Source of the DNA: Rhabditophanes sp. KR3021
Taxonomy: Eukaryota; Nematoda; Chromadorea; Rhabditida; Alloionematidae
DNA: 64,000 bases
Direction: 5' to 3'
Assembly (NCBI GenBank): GCA_963281155.1
Contig: CAUJLY010000003.1
Location: 1,550,001 to 1,614,000, forward strand
Shown: in pieces, positions 25,101 through 36,110 of the stretch
Layout of the letters: each line of letters begins with the position of its first letter
Position numbering within the stretch: position 1 is the first letter of the stretch
The notes under the pieces: model-generated
What the model saw: the letters and a program-made list of their open reading frames with translations, nothing else
The model's database searches: none
Told to the model about the DNA's origin: nothing
Translations under genes and position numbers: made by a program

Positions 25101-28100
25101 CCCGAATCATCGAATTCAAGGTCCAGGTAATCAACTATTTCGTCTAGAAAACGATTAAGAATAGCCTGTCTTGATTGATCATTCTTAAATAATTGAGACT
25201 CCACGATCTTTTGGATAAAATTTAGCTTTTCTTTTTGAAGTACGTTTGTGTTAAAAGTGTCGATGAATGTGATAACATAAATGGATAAAGCATTCACATC
25301 GAACATTCCTCTTTCAGTTAAATGATTAACACATTCAGCAAAATGAACGACTGCCATATTTTGATGCAATGGATTTTTTCTATTTGAATTCAACATAATG
25401 CTGTCAATGATCGTCGTTAAAATTTCATGAATAAGGGCAGGAAAGTCGACAGAATCCGTATCCATCAGCAAATCACACGCATTCTTTGAAGCAACAATAA
25501 AAGCCATCAAAATTCCAAATGACTGGAAAATACTATTAACCTCATCATAAAACGTCTCCGAATTCCTAAGAAAAAACAGCATCTCTTGAATGACCTTCGT
25601 ATAAACAGTTGTGAAGGCAAAATTAGCCATGTAATTCTCAAAGAATTCCTTAAATCCTTTAATCTCCGAAGTATCATGGGTTGCTCTCAAAACATGAATC
25701 AGTGTCTTGAAGACTAACCTTTGCAAATCCTTTGCTACTTCATTATCATCCCATATTTCAAATAAAATATCACATATGTAAGGCATCATGTAGAGAATTT
25801 CGCCATCCGAAATTATATGTTCTGAATTTATTATTTCTGTTAAGTTCTTTTTGGTGTCCAATTTATTCATTTTCCACTGGAGAATATTTAGAATTAGGGG
25901 GTTGTGGGTGAGATTAGTGGAATTTATTTTTAAATTAATTTGGAATGAATTTTTTTCTGCTAGGGAAAGGTAATTGTTACTGCTTTTGGACAAAGCTTTG
26001 CCGTTGATTTTGAAGGATGGTAGAGAGAGATAGGACATGTCGCGTTCATTGAATTTGGCCATGTCTACCTTGTAGATGACTAGGTCCTGTTTTCCTTCAA
26101 TTATTAAATTGGCATTTCTTATTAATGGGAGAAAAGCAAGCGCGAATGGTCCTTTGTCTAGATATTTGTTATTAATAATAAATTAAACTTTCAACTTACC
26201 TGTCTTCGCTTTGTCGTTCATCTTTCTATTGAAGAACAAAAATCGAATGTGAATATTGTCTTGGTAACGATCTTTAATATTCAATTTAATAAGTTCGTTC
26301 CATCTAGGCTTGTCATTTCCTACGACAACATTGCTTTCATAAGTACTCTTTCCTTTAATACCCTCTGGAGTCATGTTTTCAACACTATTCATAATTGTAT
26401 TGCCTTGAGCATCCATCACCTGTGATATACATATAGAATTTAGAAGAAGTTTTATCAATAATTTTGTAAATGTTCCATCCCAGAAGTATATTTATTAAAT
26501 TCTGACAATTCTTGCAAGATCGTTGACCTCTTGCTCGAAGTCATGTTTAAGTGCAAACATTTTGAATAACACATTTTCTCTATCTTTTTGGGATGTTTTT
26601 TATACTATCTTTTCCATGTATAATACATTTTTAATTAAACACATGTGTATTTTATGACTTAATATTATTTAGCTAAACTACTTATGTGATTATACTTTCT
26701 CAATATTTTTGGCTAGGCTACTTCTTTTAGCCTAGTTTTATATTTGTGTTAGGGTATGTTTAGAGAGATGGAAACTTACCTGCATACGGATTTCAATAGA
26801 TTTGTCTGTTGATTTGTATCCATTAAAATCTCCAGAAATCAAAGTCAAGAAAAACTCATTTATGGCTTCCTCCCAAATGAACTCTTTGTGTTTGATAGGG
26901 TGAATAATTGGGGTTGGATTGAGTGAAAACAACTTGAAGGCCTGTTCTTTGATTTCATTTAAATGTCCTTTGTAAACTTTAACGGCACTCATGAATAAGA
27001 TCTTCCCGTCATATCTTTCATTTTTCGAAGGCTTGTCTTGCTTCGAACTCAAATCAAATGACCAAATCTTTTCTAAATCAAAAGAAAGATCCGTCTTCTC
27101 GAATTCAACAGATTTCCCCAAAATATCATATACATCTATCATTCCCGTTGCATAAGGCTGCCTCGCCCAAACTTCAGGATTTCCGTCTTTCTTCGTTGGT
27201 ACCTTATTCTCCAACAAACCATTCTTGCTAACCTGGAAAACAAAATGTATTACATATTTATGATTTTAAATAATGCTCACCTGCAGAAGAACAAAAATTT
27301 TATTCCTTTCTTTACAAACATCCCCCAACTCCACGAACATAACTTGGCAAAAGCGATCATTAAATGTGCCCGTTCGATGACTCCAGAAAAAGACAAAACT
27401 ATCCGTAAAAAACTCTTCCCTTACCGCATCATACAACGACATCTTAATCTCAACATCACAACTAACAGACAAAGTAGTTGAATGGAATTGAAAGAACAGT
27501 CCGAAATTGCCAACAATTTGAGATGGTATAAACTTTGAAGGAACATTTGTTTCGCCTATTATTTTGTCGTATGTTGCTACGTGATGTTTGTATGTTTCGA
27601 TGATGGATAAGGTGTTGGCTTTGAGGAGTTTTCCGGTTTCGTCCCGAGTTTTCATGTCTAAGGCCATGTAGTGATTGCCAATTTCTATTTTCTTGTGAAT
27701 GTGGCTTCGGATGTCTTTCATTTCTTCGTCTGGCACGCTGCGGGACATTATTTTTTTGCGTAGGAGCATCAAGGAGTCCATTAGTTTGAAGACGTTGTCA
27801 TATTTAGTGTAATCACTTATCTTGTGATAGTTACCCCTAAAGTTGGACCACCAATCTCTGACAGTACTAGTAATTTCACGCAACAACTCATGTGATTCAT
27901 CACCTTCAGCTGTTGAATTAGTAGACGTAGATTGGTCAGAAATCGATGGAATGACATCAAAATCTTCCGTCGCTTCCAGGACAAATATAGTAGGAAAGAT
28001 CCCGTTGATCTTAGGATTCTCATCCAAATACCCATAACTCCACTCTCCATTCCCAGAAACCCTCCTTAGCCTTTCACCAGTATAAAAATTGAGAAACTGA

Positions 28101-28284
28101 ACTGGCGATCCAGCCGGTGCTTTTTGAAGAAAGGTATCAACTGCAATACAGCAAATTGAATCTTCCCTTCCACTCATCATATCAATCTAAAAATCAATCA
28201 ACAATTATAAAATACAAAAACATAACTGAATACTCTAGTTGGTTTAATATAATAAATAAAACACAAAAAATCAACACTTACCAT
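22170..28284 (-). CDS. DOCK1: DOCK-family Rac GEF (DOCK1/CED-5 type)
   Basis: DOCK1/CED-5, with ELMO, activates Rac in phagocytosis and cell migration. Minus-strand exons: 28282-28284 (just the ATG), 27281-28186, 26780-27232, 26200-26419, 24574-26157, 22969-24462 and 22170-22918; phases agree and give 1802 residues. The N-terminus is SH3-like (GEWSYGYLDENPKINGIFPT). A conserved helical part with LSVSCDVEIKMSLYD and KIFVLLQ leads into the C2-like DHR-1 domain around exons 3-5 (membrane phosphoinositide binding). The DHR-2 GEF domain in exon 6 includes YYLVRFYGKGFATHL and the lobe-C region GHIRGVVQPFVMGGVKNY. The tail is Ser/Asn-rich without obvious PxxP. The last intron has a GC donor (AG|GCAAGT). 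It is divergent from NUP50 with about 190 bp between starts. Subfamily A (DOCK1/2/5) is my preference over DOCK3/4. Confidence 0.92.
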
Positions 28285-28471
28285 CAATCTTGTGTATCAA
28301 CACTCTATGTGAAGAGAGTCTCTAGTTGCTGACTAACCAGCCCAGCATTAGTTGGTGGCTTGTGCGTCTCAGACGGAAGAGCGCACACTGTGATTGGAAT
28401 TATGGGTGGCCCTTTTAAATTTTGATTTTACCTTCATTTTTAATTATCTCTTTTAGTTGAAGTGGCAAATA

Positions 28472-29818
28472 ATGACGGAATTTCATCAAAAAATTTCTGT
28501 TCTTAATAAATGCTTGGTGGAGTTTCTGGCTGATGCTTATGAAAAGGCTCCCACTGCTGATTTGGTAAGTTTAAGATGCAATTTAAATTTTTATTATTCT
28601 TATCTTTTTAGACACCATGTTTGGATGATTATAGAAAACATCTGGCTAAAATTGATGATACTTTTTGCGCTCATCCTAAAACTAATGATGACAAAGCTCT
28701 TTTTGGCAATGCCCCAACCAGCCAAGCAACAAAAGGAAGTATCTTTGGTGTAGCAACACCAAAAGAATCAACTACATCTGGTAAAAGACCGGAGTTACAA
28801 ACAAATGATTCGGATAGAGGACTTCTCTTCAAAGACTTACCATCTACTACTAACTCATACGACTCAAAATCAATCTCAAGTATCTTTGGAAATTCCATGG
28901 CAGGCGCACCTCTTGAAGTAAAAAACAATCGCCGTGGAACCAAGCTCATTCAAGTTGCCATCGTTTTCAAACTTCAAAGACGTAGTCATTCCACCACGCG
29001 AAGTCGATTCAACCGGAGAAAATAGTTTTGGAGGTGGCAAGATTCTGAAAAGAGGAGGCGATAGTATCTTTGGCGATGGTAAACGATCCAGAATCTCATC
29101 AAACAAGGATGATAAAGATGACGTTAGACCTATTGTACCGGCTAGTGTCTTTGGGGATGCTATGAAAGCTTCGGGGAAAAGTATTTTTGGTAACAATACC
29201 ATGACAACACCAGCTTCCGGAAGCATATTTGGATCTGCTGCATCCAAGATATCTGAATTTAATAGGGACTCCTCCGCTAAACCATCCAACTCATTGTCTG
29301 AAAATCTTTTTAGTGGTATTCAAAAGCAGGCAACCTCAGACTCTGAGAAGCCTAATATCTTTAGCACCAGCACATTCAAACTACCCGACTTCACCTTCAA
29401 CAAACCTCCAGCTACTGAAGCAGCCAAACCCGAAAACGACGAGGATGCCGAGGAAGACGAACCGAAAGAAAAATACGATCCACTCCAAGCTGACAAAGAC
29501 GCACTTTACTCTGTAAAAGCTCGCCTCCACCAACTCGTCAACAACAAATATGAAAAGAAAGGCGAAGGTTACATCAACATCAAAAAGGATGATGACAAAA
29601 AGTTGTGCTTAGTAAGAGCTGCTAATGCAATCGGGTCAGTTATGATCAATGTCTTCGTGAATGACAGTTTCAAATTCGCTAAGGCCGCGGACAAGAAATT
29701 CCGTTTTACTTTCCCCGTTAAAGCTGAAGATGGTGACAAAGTCAATATGGAGACTTGGTTATGCACAGTCTCAGCTGCTTCTGAATGTGATGACTGCGAA
29801 AAACATTTAAAACCATAA
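28472..29818 (+). CDS. NUP50: Nucleoporin NUP50-like, with apparent +1 frameshift
   Basis: NUP50 is a mobile nuclear-basket nucleoporin that binds importin-alpha and Ran. Exon 1 (28472-28564) and exon 2 (28612-29818). The start of exon 2 (TPCLDDYRKHLAKID) and the end of exon 1 match the helical NUP50 domain. FG-type motifs follow (repeated SIFG and IFGN), then a C-terminal Ran-binding domain from about 29480 (VKARLHQLVNNKYEKKGEG, WLCTVSAASECDDCEKHL). The first frame stops at 29025 while the second, one base forward, is open from 28922. Dropping one A from the run A28920-A28925 restores a 432-residue protein. A 37-nt intron (28918-28954) could also bridge the frames, but it would remove an SSFKLP motif that recurs later as STFKLP. 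RanGAP1 lies 16 kb away. Confidence 0.87.
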
Positions 29819-29964
29819 ATGGTAATGTCTATGGCATTGATACATTTATAGTGTTCTTTTTAATTTTAAAAAATATCATTTTATCAACTTTGATAAATTT
29901 TATTGTATTATGTTTGTTTGTAAATAAATTATAAACTACAGCCAACTGTGTATTTCTTTTGTCT

Positions 29965-31960
29965 TTATAATTCTTCCTTTTGTTGTCTCATCTCAGTTAG
30001 TAGTTTGGGATAAATGTTTTCTAGATACCATTTAAATGGCTTACATTTAAGTTTTTCTTTCAGAGCTAATCTTTCACTAATATCTCCATAATCCATTTGA
30101 CGAGATTGTGGACGTGCCATGCTAAATTGTTCTGAATATTCGTCAAACCATACTTTTGTTACGCGAATACTGTTTACCAAATTACTATCGATGCCGGGCT
30201 TCGATTTGTAAGGACGGCGAGTTCGAAAAAGATGTCCTAATCGGGAACAAGGAACGACTTGTACTTTTCCAAAACATAAGTAAGCCTTGAATAGGTATTT
30301 ACTTAGTAACTATCTAGTTTAACTTACTTTTACGGCCATTTCCACCGATTCTCCACCCCAAATTTCAAGGCCTAGATCGTATTCTCCATACTTCACAAAT
30401 ATTTCTCTGTTTATAGCTAATAAACCACCTGGCATGGAATTAAAATATGCATTATATTTATTAAAGAATTAAATAAAGATGTTGGTATATTTTTGAATCC
30501 CATTTATTTCTTCGTTAATAAAAAGTTCTTTATAAGTTATCTTGTTTTGTGTATGAATAATATTAAACTTCAATTCAAAGAAAACTCAAGGATCGTTCAT
30601 TTCAAAATACCCTTACATTCAAAGTGCCTAAACCAACTAAAAGACGTTTTAATACTCAAAGCTAAATAGCCTAAAATTTTGTCAAGAATGAAGGTTATTA
30701 TATTACACGTGTAAATAATGGCCTTTCCCCTAATAAATCAGTCCCATTACTTGTACTGAACTCAGAGTTGCTCTAACCTGAGAACTTTACAACTTCATTC
30801 TATTATTTAATCTTATAATAATGGACTAACTTATTGTTTTATATCCTTTTTATAATTTTTTGTCTTAATAACTTTAGCTATTCTAACCTGGCATGGATGG
30901 CGTGTCAAAAGGTTTAACATTGTTTTCTTTATCATCAAAATAAGACCAGGGAATATATTCCCATCTAAAGAATAAACCCCAATCAAAGCCTGATTTTGCT
31001 ACCATTGCTGGACCGTAATCGAATTTGACAGGACTTAGTACATCTACTACGGGAATAGCTATAATTGTGGGGTCGTCTTGAACTACTTGCAATAAAGGCT
31101 CCAACCATCTATAAAAATATAAATTAATCCAATGATTCAATTAATCATTTGACCAAATAACTCATTTACCTTTCATTAGCTTCACAGTGAGAGTCCAAAA
31201 ACACCAAGACATCTCCTGTTGCGTATCTACTAGCAAATACTTTCGCCCTACAATTAATTGATTGCTCATTAAACATAAATATTTACATAATTTAATTACC
31301 TTATCAATCCCTCTCTCTGCTCAGCCCTATAGAACTTCAACAACTCCATATTCCACCCCTCGATCTCGCCATATTCCTTCAAATACCCCGAAACAACAAC
31401 ATCTTCTTCTGACAAATCATCGTACAAAATAATCTCCTTAACTCTTTCCATAGGAGCCGTATAGAAAATACTATTAATCATTCTAATTAATACACTTAGT
31501 GCTTCATTGTGATAAACTAATATAATTGAAGCTGACACTTTGATGTCATACTTGACGTCATTGCACCTAAATTTATTTAAATTAAATGCTACAAAGTACT
31601 TTCTCTTACATTTCATGTGCTTTTTCTTTGATAATTCTTTTGGGGCCTATACGATCGCTTTGATACATCTAAAAAATTTATTGTAATTTTAATTAAAACA
31701 CATTTAGAGTATAAGCTCACGTTAAAGCCAAACTTGGTGTAACCCCATTTTTGTTTTTGTTCTTCCTCGCTTGTGCCGTTTTCAGTTGTTGGAGGATCAT
31801 ATACGGAGACGTTGCAACTTTTATAATCGAATTCAGCCCATTTTCTCATATCTTTCATTGGATCAAGGTAGGCACATTCCGCTAATTCCTCATTCAGCTC
31901 ATTTCCACTAATAGGGTAAATAAAAAGAAGACAAAATACCAACAATCGATGTCTTAACAT
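29965..31960 (-). CDS. GALNT: Polypeptide N-acetylgalactosaminyltransferase lacking the lectin domain
   Basis: GALNTs start mucin-type O-glycosylation in the Golgi by moving GalNAc from UDP-GalNAc to Ser/Thr. Seven exons: 31721-31960, 31610-31668, 31300-31566, 31170-31247, 30888-31108, 30328-30428 and 29965-30285, total 428 residues. The N-terminus is a signal anchor ([12 protein letters not shown]). The catalytic domain has [20 protein letters not shown], the metal-binding DxH in [20 protein letters not shown], and the Gal/GalNAc-T motif [10 protein letters not shown]...GLEIWGGES. It ends about 55 residues after [10 protein letters not shown], with YLENIYPKL just before the end, so the usual ricin-type lectin domain (about 130 residues) is absent. 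The long intron 30429-30887 is bounded by a 12-nt direct repeat. Confidence 0.9.
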
Positions 31961-32319
31961 GGCAAAAAATATCAAATAACTTCACAATATGACACATCCC
32001 AACTTTCTTTCTCCATTTACGATCTCTTTTCAATGACCTTATTTTCATTTTATCTCTGTGATCAATTTCCTTCTTATTAAAGTTTGCAACACTGCTCCCA
32101 ATCAACTATCCACCACTCTCAATCGTTGCGAGAAGTACACACTTCAAAAAATAAATTAAATATATCACATTCTCTAATTTAACACCCTAATTAAAAACCA
32201 ATTTCCTAATGGCCTTAAAAAGTAGTGCATCCATATATTTACATTAGACATCACTCTTCTTCCTCCTTTTTAAAGTCTATATCATGTATATTTATTTATT
32301 ATATTCTTCTTTCAGTCCA
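31961..32319. promoter_or_regulatory. Divergent upstream region of GALNT and LYRM1
   Basis: 359 bases between two start codons facing apart. T-rich tract with TTCAG (32311-32315) sits 4 nt before the LYRM1 ATG. No other element named. Confidence 0.35.
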
Positions 32320-32898
32320 ATGGCACGTGAGAGAGTGTTAGCTTTATATCGACAATTCATTGTAGTTGCCAAAAAGTGGCAAGCTGTTGAAGTTTCCCAA
32401 ACATCTGTTGAAAAGCAATCTTTGCTGAATGAGGTCAGGACTTCATTTAAAATGAATAAGACGGTAAAATTGGCCAATTTAAATACTTATCCTTTTTCTA
32501 TTTTCATTTTGTTTAGATCACTTCTCCTCAAAAAATAGACGAACTCATCTACGAGGGTCAAAAACGCCTTTATCTGGCCATGCACTATAAGAATCCCTAT
32601 CCCAGACCTTCGTATTTGCCACCGTCGTCATCTTATAGTAAGCCTCACACATACAAACATCCGTATTTATTAATTTTTTATATATGCGTGTGCTTTCATC
32701 TCATTATCCATACATTATTGATATTACTACCAAAAAGAAGCCTTGACTTCGAAAGCTAGTAAGATGCGTTAATTAAATATTCCCTATTTTAAGATAGTAT
32801 TTAAATGATATCATATTTTAGATGTCCATGCACGGAACAAAACTTACAAGCTGCGTCCTGTCACTGAAAGAGGACCTGTTGAAAGCAAACCTGAATGA
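32320..32898 (+). CDS. LYRM1: LYR motif-containing protein 1
   Basis: LYRM proteins are small mitochondrial adaptors that bind acyl carrier protein or Fe-S assembly factors. Exons 32320-32463, 32517-32637 and 32822-32898 give 113 residues (human 122). The N-terminus RERVLALYRQFIVVAKKW carries the LYR tripeptide in its usual place, followed by LLNEVRTSFKMNKT and the LYRM1-specific block LAMHYKNPYPRPSYLPP. The last exon is chosen because donor TATA|GTAAGC and acceptor TTTTAG|ATG are good and give a normal-length tail (NKTYKLRPVTERGPVE...) with ordinary codon use. Reading through instead ends at 32757 with an AT-rich, hydrophobic tail. That last exon occupies the first 77 bases of EEF2KMT in another frame. 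The two N-terminal exons are certain; the third is likely. Confidence 0.85.
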
Positions 32899-34330
32899 TA
32901 AGGAATGGAATGAGGTAGTCGCATTTTATCGTATATACCTTTCTGGCTCTACTCCATCCCCTCAATTAATAGGATCCATCTCGGAAATCTCCCTCAACCA
33001 CCCAACCATCCTCAATTCTTTGCTTTACTCCAACTTATTATCTAATTACCCTCCAAAACAAGCTACAGAAACAGCTACACTGAAGAAAGTCATCGCCGAG
33101 GCAAGCCTTATTATTATTATTACCCTTGAAAGGAGATGTTGTGTGTGGTGTTTATTATTAAAAATAAAAAATGAGGAGAAAATATTATTTTTAGTAGATG
33201 AATTTTTTGGTGGCTTTGCCTAAACAGTCTTTTATTATTTATAAACTTTATTTGTAAAGTATTTATATTCTTTTTTATAGAATGAGAAGGAGGCCAGGAT
33301 TTCGGGAGACGAGGTTTATGAAAGGTTGGGAGAAGTTATGGGTGGATTAAAGAAGGGAGAAAATATCTATCGGACTTATTTGGATGCTGCAATGGGGGAG
33401 GTGATTGTAATTGGTGAGCATCCACACCAATTGTCTTCTGGAACTACTGGGTTATCTTGCTGGCAAGCTTCTTCTGTCTTAGCTGATTTGATTTGCTCGG
33501 ACAGTTTTGGGTATCAAATGAAAGGTAAATCTATTCTTGAATTGGGTGCGGGATGTGGATTGGCAGGAATAGCAGGTTCCAAATTCGGCAAAGCTAAAAA
33601 TGTCATCATGAGTGATGTTAATGAGAAAGTTCTTCAACAATTGGACTTAAATATCTCGCTAAACAAATTGTCCCAACAAGTCCAAGTTCTTCATTTAGAT
33701 TGGACATCACCTCCGCCTCACTTCCCGCAACAATTGGACTTCATCATAGCAGCAGGTACGTTTCTATTTATTATTCGTGTGCCATGTTATGATGGTTATC
33801 TTAATTGACTTTTGCCATTGGCACAATAAAAAAATATTTATTTAAAATTTACAAAAAAGTAGTAAAGCAACATCGACTGTCTACTGCCATCCCATTTAAT
33901 ATTTTTAATATTATTTATGAATTAAGGACAATTAAACTTTTTTCAGATGTCGTTTATGATGTTGGAATATTGCCTTGTCTGGTAGATGTTGTGGAGAAGT
34001 TATTGAGACAAAATGAAGGTGCAGTTTTTATTATTTGTTCAACTTTGAGAAACCAGGACACTATGACTGCTTTCGAATGCTTGATCGGTAAGAGATAGAG
34101 ACTTTACTTTTTTAAGCAATCTATTTCTTGTTGTATTAAAGTTTTTTTTTAGAGACTACCTCGACTTTGTCACTGGTGGAGAAGAAAATTATCCCGCCTC
34201 AGGAGTCACTCTTATTCCCACTAACGACAACCATTACTTGTCCAACTATTCTTCATGTCTTGAAGACCACCAAAAATACTATCTAGATCCCAGTTATCGT
34301 ATTATTGTTATGTTTGCTATACTTTTGTAA
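32822..34330 (+). CDS. EEF2KMT: eEF2 lysine methyltransferase (FAM86-like)
   Basis: EEF2KMT trimethylates a lysine of elongation factor 2 (Lys525 in human). Exons 32822-33100, 33281-33755, 33947-34087 and 34155-34330 give 356 residues. The SAM-binding domain is clear: GTTGLSCWQAS, motif I ILELGAGCGLAGIAGS, the acidic motif IMSDVNEKVLQQL, HLDWTSP, and DFIIAADVVYD at the exon 2/3 junction. Intron 1 has a GC donor (GAG|GCAAGC). The last acceptor must be the second AG of TTTAGAG to keep frame (DYLDFVTGG). The only usable in-frame start is ATG 32822, immediately after a splice acceptor that LYRM1 also appears to use, so the first 26 codons overlap LYRM1 in a different frame. Confidence 0.88.
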
Positions 34331-34679
34331 TATTATGGTTAAAATACTTTGTAATATTATGATTTATACACATTATGTTACTCTTAAATAATATATTGAC
34401 GATGAAGAAGAATACATTTATATTTGCATTTTTATTCATCTCCATCATTAAATGTCTCTTTTTGTTTTTGATTTGTCTGGTAAAAGTGTTTTGATATAAT
34501 GTTTTGTGCAGTAATTTTCTTGTGATAATGTATAGTTTATTGTTAGGAGCAATAAGAGTAATGTTGCATTTTAATCGCGTTCTCATAGATCGATCAACAG
34601 ACTGACTTTCGACTAATTGTCCCAACTTTTGCATTACAGGCTCAATTAATATCTAACATTATTTTATCATTACCTACAA
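34331..34679. other. Intergenic spacer
   Basis: 349 bases between EEF2KMT and centrin; AT-rich. A TTACAG tract near 34632-34638 may be a 5'-UTR or trans-splice acceptor for centrin. Confidence 0.4.
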
Positions 34680-35233
34680 ATGACCTCTCCTCCAGTCAAA
34701 ACAAATGGAACGTCCCCCGACTTGGATGAAGTTTCCCTCAAACAAATTAAGGAAGCTTTTGATATGTGTGATGAGGCAAGTAATGGTTACATTCCTATTA
34801 AAAAATTAAAAGTTGTGATGCGGGCATTAGGATTTGAGCCGAGGCAAGCGGAGGTGGACAAATTGGTGGAGGAGTTGGTGAGGATTGCGGGGAAGAAAGA
34901 GGCTTTTAAAGGTATTTATTGAGATTATTTAGTAATTATTTATCTTTAGATTGCTTTGATGTGACTGAGTTGGCCCAATTATTAAGAGCAAAGTTTGAAA
35001 AATGCGAAATGGACGAAAGTAATTCGGAATTAAAGAGTGCCTTTAGAATGTTTGACAAGGACCAAAAAGGATACATCAATTTCGATGACTTAAAGAGGGT
35101 AGTTGCTGAGTTGGGTGAAAATTTAAAAGACGAAGAATTATTGGATATGATCAAAGAAGCAGACATCACCAAAAAAGGACATGTTAATGAAACTGACTTT
35201 ATGAATATGATGAAAAAGACTTCCTTATACTAA
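34680..35233 (+). CDS. Centrin-like EF-hand protein
   Basis: Centrins are calmodulin-like proteins of centrioles and basal bodies, also used in DNA repair and mRNA export. Exons 34680-34911 and 34950-35233 (38-nt intron) give 171 residues, the usual centrin length with a short N-terminal extension. EF-hand 1 region is [22 protein letters not shown]2 is degenerate, EF3 has the loop [12 protein letters not shown] with most ligands, and EF4 ([14 protein letters not shown]) is weakened. [14 protein letters not shown] and [18 protein letters not shown] are typical centrin/calmodulin helices. Loss of ligands in three loops suggests weak calcium binding outside EF3. Centrin is preferred to calmodulin from the length and the [10 protein letters not shown] block. 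Confidence 0.8.
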
Positions 35234-36110
35234 TCTCCCCAACAACAAATTAATACTTAAATATATCATGTGTGCTCGAGACTCAGAAACACCTGATCTC
35301 ATTTTAACCACCAAATGTGTTTTTATATGCTCTTGAATTTAGAAGGAATAACTGTACTGAGGACAATAAATTAAGTTCATTTTATTATTTTGTATTTCAT
35401 TAATTAAGATAAATAGTGTGTTTATGTTATTTTGTTTAGTCATAATTAGTTGTTTGTATTTCACTTATTATGATGTTAGTGTTTTTATTTTTTTTGTGTA
35501 AAAAGAAGACAACAAATTGTTGGAATGGTCAAAGATTGGAGTGAAAAATTTATTTGATATGTCCTTAATCTTTCTCACTTTTTGTTAACGCAACAATAAA
35601 AATAGTGAAAGAAAGAAATAAGTAATGACTGCGCATATTGACCAAAAATGAGCTGTCACTGCAGAATAAATATATTCTATATAATTTACGCGACATTCAC
35701 ATAAAAAGACTTTACAAAGGAAAAAAATAATTTCACAACTATAACTGCTTACTATTCTCTCTTTCTCTTTGACTGGTCGGTAAATAGTAATGAAATAGTA
35801 TGTGTCTCTCCCTTGCCTGGTCTCTCTCCTTGTTATCAAGTCTTTTTAGTAATTTCCATTTTATTTGTTAGTAGTTTTGTCCGGTGCCAGTCTCTACCCT
35901 ACACCAACTCTCAAAACTCACTTACATCTCACCATACCAATACATTTGTGCAGTTGATTTTTATTTTATTTCTCGATTCTTTTCAGAATCATCTGAGTTT
36001 TTTGAACATTTTATTTATTATTAATTGTCTTTAGATTAGAAGACGTTCCTATTTGGAACTTACCCATAACATACGTCATATTGTTAAAGTGATTTCTGAC
36101 TTTTAAAAGT
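35234..36110. other. Intergenic spacer
   Basis: 877 bases, AT-rich, between centrin and the LRR gene. Weak open frames on both strands (35585-35839 minus, 35813-36034 plus) show no conserved features. No elements recognised. Confidence 0.45.
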
